Shown one piece after another: positions 56,378 through 64,000 of a DNA stretch of 64,000 nt. Every line of letters begins with the position of its first letter. Position 1 is the first letter of the stretch. The notes beneath the pieces are model-generated. The model had not been told where the DNA came from. It saw nothing but the letters and a program-made list of their open reading frames with translations, and did no database searches. The translations under genes and the position numbers were made by a program. The DNA comes from Kondoa malvinella (lineage: Eukaryota; Basidiomycota; Agaricostilbomycetes; Agaricostilbales; Kondoaceae), in NCBI GenBank assembly GCA_039545315.1, contig BCIM01000005.1:746609-810608 (forward strand). Direction: 5' to 3'.

Positions 56378-56813
56378 GCTTCCGACAACCAACACTATCA
56401 TTTTTGGGGTTCAAAGGGGTTCATCAAGCGAGGATTGCATCAACTGCGGTTCACTCGGAAAGCATTTCGTTCAGATACCAACATCATTTGGAAAAGCACA
56501 TGTAACAAAGTAGAACCACTGAACCTTTGCATTGTGATTTTAACATCGCCATACTTATTCTTATGTCCTGTCCTGCTTTCAATAAGCGCCTTTGTGGATT
56601 CGTCCACCGCTTCCCCCACATTTGGCGATCACTTGCATGAACATACTTCCAAGCGCTTGACTGTATCTCCTGCTCCACCGACGTTACCGCGTTGATGGGC
56701 GTCACATGAGCTACAGAGCCTAAAACTGTGCTTTTCCGCTGCTCACAGACAAATACTTGGACGCTTGAGCGAACATTTGACTCTGAAGCCTTCTTTCTCG
56801 TGAATCTACTACA
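56378..56813. other. Intergenic region upstream of FAD monooxygenase
   Basis: 436 bp between two plus-strand genes. No defensible coding frame or RNA. It presumably holds the MTHFR terminator and the monooxygenase promoter. Confidence 0.35.
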
Positions 56814-59039
56814 ATGACGGCTGAAGCTAAGAAGGTCGACGTACTCATCTGCGGCTCTGGCTCGGTGAGTGTGTCTGATCAAAGCGCAACGAGCTCAAAG
56901 CTGATGGGAAGCTCGAAATATCAGGCTGGAGTGTTCGCTGCAGCCTGGCTTGCACGGTACGGTGTGGACTGCACAATACTGGAGAAACGTGATGCGCGAT
57001 TAGTGCGAGTAGCCCACCAGCTGTCGTTGCTCTGGCTAATAAGATGCTAGGATGGGACAAGCGGACGGAGTACAGTGCAGAACAGTAGAGATCTTTGAGT
57101 CTTTCAACTTGTCTGAAGAGCTTTTGCGAGAAGCATATGTACGTCCTGCTCTACTCAACCTGATTGAGCTCATTCTTCCGCAGCATGTCATTGAAGTCAG
57201 CTTCTGGGCGGATTCGGAGAGCAGTGGAATCAAGCGGACGGGCAGGACAGCAGATACACAGCCTGTCAGTCCAGTCCATCATCGTGCTTACAGCGAGAAG
57301 TAACACTTGTGTCTTGCAGGGTCTGTCGCATCTACCTCATGTCATTCTCAATCAAGCAAGAATCAACGGTCTCATGCTCGACGCCATGGCAAAGTGGAAC
57401 AATCAGCACGTCACGTACTCGAGCGAAGTGTCGGAAGTCTCGATAGATGAAAGCCTAGTCTCGGATCCCGCATCTTACCCTGTCAAAGTGACAACCACTC
57501 AGCACGGCAAGCCAGTGACCTACCAAGCGAAGTATGTTCTTGCGGCAGAAGGAGCTCATAGTCAAGTGAGAAGAAGTTTGGGTTTCAAGATGATCGGAGA
57601 CTCGACTGATGCGACTTGGGGCGTCATTGACCTCTACCCTCGGACCAACTTCCCTGACATCCGCAAGAAGGCTACCATTCATACCAAGAACGGCTCTCTT
57701 CTGATCATACCTCGGGAAGGCGGTTCTCTCTGTCGCTTCTACATTGAACTACCGGAGGGGACCAATCCGAAAGAAGTCAAGCAAGAACAACTCATCGAGA
57801 CGGCTCAAGCAATCTTCAAGCCTTATACTCTAGAAGTCGCCGATGTTCATTGGTTCTCGTGTTATAGCATAGGCCAGCGCTTGATAGACCATATGCACTC
57901 CCATCAAAGGATCTTTATGACTGGGGATACAGCTCATACGCATTCGCCCAAGGTCAGCGGCATTTCTGGGATCGTATTGGCATGACTGATCATCTTTCTT
58001 AAAAGGCTGGACAAGGCATGAATGCAAGCTTGCAAGATGGCTACAATATAGGCTGGAAGCTCGCTATGATTCTCAGAGGCAGAGCAAACCCCGATTTGGT
58101 CGACACCTACGCTTCTGAACGAGGTCTTACGGCGAAGCAATTGATTGACTTTGACCGGTACTGGTCAAAGCTGTTCAAGAAGAAAAAGGTCTACTGTCTG
58201 GCTGCTTCCTTGACTTTCGCTAAAGGATCGAACAGGACGGCGAAGATGCGAAAGACTTTAATGATGCTTTCATTCAAGCCGGTCGTTATACTGCTGGATT
58301 GACAGCTACCTATGAACCTTCTTCAATCATTAACACTCAAGATAGCAAGCAAGAGCTAGCTACTAAGCTAAAGATCGGAATGGTCAGTCTCGGTGATTTA
58401 CAATCAACCAGCTGTTGACATAGTTCCAACAGCGGTTTCCCTCCACGCAAGTCGTCCGTGTATGCGATGTGAAAGCTATGCACCTCGTCAAGGCCTGCCC
58501 TTCAGATGGAAGATTCCGACTAGTTGTTTTTGGCGGCAACCTCCAAGACGAGGCATCTCTGAACAGACTACAGAGGCTCGCCTCGTTCCTGGACTCTGCA
58601 CAAGGTCCAATCAGGCGGTTCACACCTAGAGATCAAGACTTTGACAGCTTCATCGAGGTTATTGTTGTACTTTCTGGTGATCGCCTAGCAATCTCGCATG
58701 AACAGCTGCCTGACTGCTTTTGGCCAACAAATGGAAAGTACAAGATGAGGGATCTTCACAAGATGTGCGTCTGAATGGCTTCTGGTGAGGGCTCGCTGAT
58801 GCCTTTGGCAGCTTTATCGATGACCAGGCGAATGATTTGACACACGGCCATGCATACGATTTCTACGGCGTTGGTGTTGCCGAGTGTGCGGTTGCCATTG
58901 TTCGGCCTGATCAATGTGAGTAGCTTCACAGCTAGTTTCTTCGCGAGCTTACCGTCTCTTAGATGTATCGATGGTCCTGTCATTGGACGACCATCAGCAG
59001 ATCAGCAAGTTCTTCGAGGGCTGGGCTATTCCTGCATGA
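56814..59039 (+). CDS. FAD-dependent monooxygenase, phenol 2-monooxygenase-like
   Basis: About 600 residues, many introns. The FAD Rossmann motif is built across intron 1 (VDVLICGSGS|AGVFAAAWLA). VMGQADGVQCRTVEIFESFN marks the phenol hydroxylase family. LAAEGAHSQVRRSLGF is the second FAD/NADPH motif, and RIFMTGDTAHTHSPKAGQGM contains the GD motif that binds the FAD ribose. The thioredoxin-like C-terminal domain is present (PSDGRFRLVVFGGNLQ ... AECAVAIVRPDQYV ... HHQQISKFFEGWAIP in part). It would hydroxylate a phenol or similar aromatic with NADPH and O2. The intron at 57005-57050 begins with GC, not GT. Substrate unknown. Confidence 0.88.
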
Positions 59040-59164
59040 GATGAAAGCCCTGTGCGTACTGTGCAATAGTGTCAATGCATGTCAAGGCCTTCTGCTCGCG
59101 AACAACCGCATAAGATACCTGAAACTTGGATACCCTGGCTATTTGCTGTATATACCTGCCTAAT

Positions 59165-60406
59165 ATGAGGAGATCTCACTCATCTCACGACGCGTCAGAG
59201 CAATTGGAGCAAACAGCGCGTCTCGCAAAAGAAAACAAAGCGCTTCAGAAGCAACTCAAGGCGTCTTTTGCTGCACTTGATGGCTATCTGGAGGTGCAGA
59301 CATCGCTTGAGCACAAGTGTAAGCTGTCTCAAGGGCCAATTTGTGTCACTGCATTCAATCATGCATGAAATAGTACAGCAGCGGGATAGCGAGCTCGAGC
59401 GACTCCGTCGAGTCGCACAGACAGCTGTAGAACACGGCGTGCACGACCAGAACGGGCACTCTGCCTCGGGAGGAGACCCTCAAGCAGAAGAAGCATATCT
59501 CGAAGTTAAGGATCTGGCAATCTTGCTGGCGCATGACCTCGAGCATGTACGCATAGAGAAGCATGACCAAGAACTAGCCTATCAGCAGAAGGTAGGCGCA
59601 ATTCTATGGTATCAAGCCTGTCTGACCGCTATTCATTCAAGATAAGCTCACTCGAGCAAGAGCTGCACAGCTTGCGCTACGATCTCAAAGAGGCTTATAC
59701 CCATATAGACGCATTTCGAAACACTCTCGCGACAGATCAGCACGAAGCGAGTCGCCGCGGGATCTGTCCAATCGAGGCAGAAGTACCGGAAGACGTCGAC
59801 CTGTCTTCCCTTGGTGGGTCAGATCCCGCTGTCGCTTCCCGTGTACCACGTGATATAGAAGAGCAAGATTACGATGCAAGAGAGGACATGCGACGCTTGA
59901 GAGCTCAGGTGTGTATGTCTCCGAAATCAAGAATTCTGGCTGAAACGGCTGTGAGCAAGTTGGAAGCGCTGTGTCGCTCAAGTCCGACCAATACCAGAGC
60001 GCTGGAGGTTCAGAGCGATGACGGTGTTATCACAACTGCTGCGCACAGTCTCGATCGAGATGCGACACCAGTGAGCCTTCCATGAACGCTTATCTCCCGA
60101 GCTGACAGTACTTCACAGAATGACGCAGTAAGGAACGATATAGCAGCGGAACACAAGCAAGACTTCAGTCGAATGTCTATAGAAGATGTAGCAGCTAGGG
60201 CAGAGTCATCATTACTGGCCCAGCAGAATCAAGTAACTTGCCAAAACCTGGCTGAACACTAGCTGATATGACTCCAGTTACAGACTACGATTGCAACGAT
60301 ATCTGAACTACGAAACTCATTGGCCAGCGCAAGAGAGCGAGATGCAATAGCGCGAACCGCGAGTCTTCCGCCTTCGCCATCTGAACCCGAGTGCACGACA
60401 CAATAA
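59165..60406 (+). CDS. Coiled-coil protein of unknown function
   Basis: Five exons, about 310 residues, largely coiled coil. Segments include LEQTARLAKENKALQKQLKA, KLQQRDSELERLRRVAQTAV, EVKDLAILLAHDLEHVRIEK, KISSLEQELHSLRYDLKEAY and LQTTIATISELRNSLASARE. No domain, signal or membrane helix seen. The stop at 60404-60406 is two bases from the stop of the convergent VPS9-domain gene. Similar coiled coils occur in many structural or tethering proteins. I do not assign a role. Confidence 0.65.
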
Positions 60407-60408
60407 CA

Positions 60409-63400
60409 TCAGCTGAAAGCACTTCGACTCTCGAGAGCCTTTGCTAATCGCTTGTAATCAGCCAAAAGCACAGCAACGTCGCCTAGCCGTAGATCTGCTG
60501 CGTCGCACTGTAGCAAGCGTTGTATCGGTGGATCAAGCATAGTGACAGCTAGGTTTTCGGAAGAGGTTGCTGGAGATTGTCTGCGTGGTAATGATGTGGA
60601 AGGCAGAGACTCGTTCAGCAGACTTGATGGTTTGCTGGAAGGCGAGGGAGAAAAGCTGGATAAAGCCTGCCCAAGCACCTGCTACAATTCCGTAAGCTCA
60701 TGTCTCCGAAGATCGTGTGAATTCTGACCTTCGGAGGCGTTCTAGATCCCGAGCCAGGCGTATGGACACCCGATGAAGCCTTATCCGAGCTGAAGCGAGC
60801 AAGAGATGCAAGGCGATCGCCGATAGACAGCTTCTCGCCAGCCGGGGAGCCCGTCATCATGTTGCTGAGGGAAGTAACACTGCGAACGCCAAAAGACTCG
60901 TTCGCTTCGGGTATGTCGGTAGCTTTCAGTTCTTGCAGCTCTTTCTCATGCCGACTTCCGCTTCGTAGATGTGTAGCATCACTCTTGCTTCTATTTCTAG
61001 TGACGTCGACAGTCTTGGCCGTTGCATTGAGGAACGGCGCTTCACTCGCTCGCCGGAAGAGATTAGCAGCCAGTCCTTCTCTAGTCTGGCTTCTCGAGCT
61101 AGACAAAACTTCTCGAACTTCTTCTATTGTTCTTGGTCTCGCTGCTGCTGCTGATCGGGACAAGAGAGAACCGAGCATCTTGTACCCGCCATCGACTACT
61201 CCAGAAACGCTGTTGATGGTTGAGCTGACATGGCCAACTAGATCTTCCGTCATTTTGGTCTTCGGTCGAATCGGTGTATCTGGCGGTAGGGGAGATAGCT
61301 CGTTCGCGCTGCGCAATCGATTAGCACGACGTGCTTAAAACACCTGGCGACTTACGATAGTATGCGGTCGTCAGACAATCCCAAGGCACTCAAATCGACC
61401 GTAAGCAGGAACTCGAGCACCGCTTGAGCGTTGACGAGACAATATTGTCCTTCGCCCTTGAAGAGACTTTCCGCTCTGAAGCGGTGTACGAAAGCTAGAT
61501 GAGATGCCAACTGCTGCGGATTCGCTTGAACAACAGAATAAATCAGAATAGGCAGAATCAAGTCTGCGCTACTGCTTGTCGGACCCGTCGGCTCTTCAAT
61601 CGGAGGTGTGGAGGTATTAGAAGTCACAGGTAGGTCGAAGTATGCAGTCGAGTCTTTGGGTAGAGGTGTCTTTGAGCCTTCTTCGAGCGATAAAGTTGGT
61701 TGAGGCAGAACGATTTCCGGTGGTTCCTGAGCCGAAGAGCCAGATAAGATACTTGAAGGCCTTGAGCTGGCTCGAGGTGTACGGCCTTCCGGCGAATGCG
61801 GTCTTGATCTCCCACCGAGCGATTTAGAGTCATCGGTCATCTCATGCACGCTACCACTCGGACCGACGGGCGCTGATTCAGCTTTATCTTCCTTCATGGG
61901 TATAGGTGGTAATTGACCGAGGCGATCAACGATAATCTTGTGCATCTGAACAATAACTTCTAGCTTATCTCTTGGTGACCTTCGCTCGGGCTCTTCTAGC
62001 TTTTTCAATTCTTGTCCGCATGCTTTGGCGATGGCTTCTAATCCAGGTCGGATGAGCTTGAGATCAGCTTCTTTGCGTTTCTTCCGAGAGGTTGTATCAT
62101 CTTGGTCGTCTGCGTCGTGACCGATATCGAGACCAAGGTTTTCGAGAGACAGTTCTAGTAAGTTGAGGCCGGCTATTCGCTCTGCGAGTGATTCGTCGTC
62201 TGCTTCATCTGTCGAGCTAGCTGGACAGAATAGTCTGTGCGAATGATCCGGTGAAATCAGCACCCAAAACGTAGACCGGCATTTCGACGTACCGATCATA
62301 CATCAAGTCCATGACGATCTCCTCAACGCCCTCCAAGACTTTCTCAGCCTCGCCATCAAATCGTTCAAACATCTCTTCATCACTCTCGCCCTCTACCTGC
62401 AAAGGCCCTAGACTCTCCCTGACCTCCTCATAAAACTGCTGCACCTCATGCGACACATCCCCTATCGGACTCTCATACAGCCCTATCCGACCCGCTGATG
62501 ACTTTTTCCTTCTTTTGGGTTCGAAGCGTCCAACGAAATTAATGACTTTGTCCGTCGTTTCAGTCTCTTTGACCCCGCTCAACAGACTAGGTAATGTCGT
62601 CCGCAAAGTGCTTTCGTTCGCTTTCCCAATCACATGAACGACTTCTGTATATTTGACTGCTCGATCTATGAAATGCACATGAACATTGAGGGTAGGCGTA
62701 GGTTTGAATTCGATAATTTCTTCTTCTTTGGTGGCGCTAGAGGCTGATAGAGACCTTTCTCGACCTGTACCGGCGAATAGAGAAGCTAAGCGAGAAGTGG
62801 TAGAATTGGTGTTTGTTCGTGGAAGGGTTGGAGGTGGTGCGTCTGAGCGGGGTATGGATAGATCTGTTCTGCTTGAGCTGATTGAGAATGATGGGCAATT
62901 GGCTAGGTGAGAAGGAGAGGAACAGCATGATGCTCGTGGTGCTGATGTTGTGGGCGGAAGGACGGATTGAAAGTAGATTGTATCGGCTGACAGGTGACCT
63001 CGTAGACCTGAAAGAGAAGTGATTTGGTTCGAATGCGGCGAAGAGATTAACAGATGATCAGAAAGAAAAGCAGCGGTTGTAGCTTCCTCTCTCGATGCAG
63101 TTGGATCTTTCGCGAGCAGCAAGATAAGGGAAGAAGTCGGATCTTCTAACAATCGTATGAAGCGATCCCATTCTTCTTTTTCGCGTTCTTTGCCTTTGGA
63201 AGAAGGAGCAGCTTCGTTCATGATGGCCAAGAGCAAAGCAAAGCCGTACGAGTCTGGCCGAAGACCTTCCTTCTGAACTTCAGCTTGCAAGTTCTGGACT
63301 TGCAATTTCGATGTAGCGCTTGACGGAGAAGCAGATAAAGTAAAAGTAGAAGCGGAAGCATTGATGGAAGAGCTCAATTGCGCGCTGCTTGAGGACGATG

Positions 63401-63656
63401 ACGCAGATACGGTCGAACTTCTGGTCGAAGCCGTTCGCGAGGACAGACGAGGCTGATAAGAGACTGCATAGCCTGCATTACCAGGCGAGGTTGACGCAGC
63501 AGCAGCAGAAGCGCCCGAGTAGGAAGAGGTAGGCGTAGACAACAGCGGATGACCTTGAGCCTCTTGACTTGCGCTGTTGCTGGCTTCAGGCGAGCTGATG
63601 TCAATCTTCTTGCCCGCTGATCTGCCCAACGATCCGCCCAAAGACCAGTTGCTCAT
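60409..63656 (-). CDS. VPS9-domain Rab5-type GEF
   Basis: Four exons, about 1030 residues. The N-terminal half is Ser-rich (MSNWSLGGSLGRSAGKKIDI). The middle holds a helical bundle (MERFDGEAEKVLEGVEEIVM-like region) joined through the intron at 62235-62292 to LFCPASSTDEADDESLAERI, AGLNLLELSLENLGLDIG. The VPS9 domain core is SADLILPILIYSVVQANPQQ, LASHLAFVHRFRAESLFKGE and GQYCLVNAQAVLEFLLTVDL. Such domains activate Rab5/Vps21 GTPases on endosomes. A CUE domain as in yeast Vps9 is not visible, so Muk1-like or another class is likelier. The start 63656 leaves about 35 bp to the RRP4 start. Confidence 0.85.
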
Positions 63657-63691
63657 CCTTGGTCGTCGTGACGGGTCAACGCATAACAGCC

Positions 63692-64000
63692 ATGTTCTCT
63701 TTCGCAACAGCAGCACCGCCTGCAGCAAACGGCTATGTCCCAAATACAAGGCAACATATGGATCTCGACTTTGATGACGACGATTTACAACAAGACGCTT
63801 TGAAATATACAGTGCCAGGCGAAGAAATTGCAGATGCAAAGCTTTGGATGAGGTAGCGCCGAATCCGCTGCTCCTGGGCCGTACTGCAGTACTAACAGTC
63901 GACACAGAGGTCATGGGACATACCTAGACACGGCCAACAATGCAGTTCTAGCAGGTGTAGCGGGTAAAGTTGAAAGAGTGAACAAGCTCGTCAGCGTCAA
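63692..64000 (+). CDS. RRP4: Exosome subunit Rrp4 (5' part, runs off the window)
   Basis: Two visible exons. MFSFATAAPPAANGYVPNTR is followed by acidic DLDFDDDDLQQD, then VPGEEIADAKLWMRGHGTYL and AGVAGKVERVNKLVSV, which match the N-terminal domain of Rrp4 (the 'MRGHGTY' block). The intron lies between the two Arg-Gly halves near 63857-63907. Rrp4 is a cap subunit with S1 and KH folds on the nuclear and cytoplasmic RNA exosome. Those domains lie beyond the right edge, so the gene is incomplete only because the window ends. Confidence 0.92.

Noticed and set aside
63657..63914. N-terminal extension of the VPS9-domain protein to 63914
   Set aside because: It would cover the first exon of RRP4 on the other strand. 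MSNWSLGG at 63656 is a natural start.
1..64000. Transposons, long repeats, CRISPR arrays, rRNA
   Set aside because: No terminal repeats, transposase or reverse-transcriptase signatures, regular spacer arrays or rRNA segments were seen on reading both strands.

Overview
The window is nuclear DNA of a fungus, most likely a basidiomycete. It has protein genes only, about 32 loci on both strands, most split by 45-65 nt introns with GT..AG ends and YTNAY-type branch sites. Family content points the same way: a signalling mucin of the MSB2 type, a basidiomycete-type GT32 glycosyltransferase, Dsc1/Dsc4, a Zn2Cys6 factor and a PACT-domain pole protein. I saw no rRNA, tRNA, transposon or CRISPR array. 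The genus cannot be named from the sequence alone.

Layout. 0.5-10 kb: a Dcp1-binding (Edc1/PNRC-like) protein, a nitroreductase, the corepressor TUP1 and the COPII coat gene SEC24, which carries an extra N-terminal WW domain. 10-24 kb: the large MSB2 mucin, a short-chain dehydrogenase divergent from a metallo-beta-lactamase-fold hydrolase, a Frag1/DRAM/Sfk1 membrane protein divergent from a BLI-3-like flavin protein, an orphan helical protein and a DHA1-type MFS transporter. 24-36 kb: a PACT-domain spindle-pole protein, a Zn2Cys6 transcription factor, a Dap1/MAPR haem-binding protein and a truncated aquaglyceroporin. 36-41 kb: a vacuolar-type Ca2+-ATPase (PMC1) whose upstream region holds a strong G-quadruplex motif. 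42-46 kb: two paralogous single-pass membrane proteins, facing each other, flank a GT32 glycosyltransferase. 46-54 kb: SWP1 (oligosaccharyltransferase), ribosomal protein uL15, RPB11, and a head-to-head pair encoding Dsc4 and Dsc1/Tul1 of the Golgi Dsc ubiquitin ligase. 54-64 kb: methylenetetrahydrofolate reductase, an FAD phenol-type monooxygenase, a coiled-coil orphan, a VPS9-domain Rab GEF and the start of exosome subunit RRP4.

Many neighbours are divergent with short shared upstream regions (SDR/MBL 141 bp, DSC4/DSC1 154 bp, VPS9/RRP4 about 35 bp), and one convergent pair has stop codons 2 bp apart. Secretory-pathway functions recur: SEC24, SWP1, Dsc1/Dsc4, VPS9, GT32, MSB2. The most notable observations are the head-to-head Dsc pair, the paralogous membrane pair around GT32 with a conserved intron position, three matched unusual introns in the uL15 gene, the half-length aquaglyceroporin, and the WW-SEC24 fusion. 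Coordinates of spliced genes run from predicted start to stop codon. Exon structures were read by eye from splice sites and family continuity.
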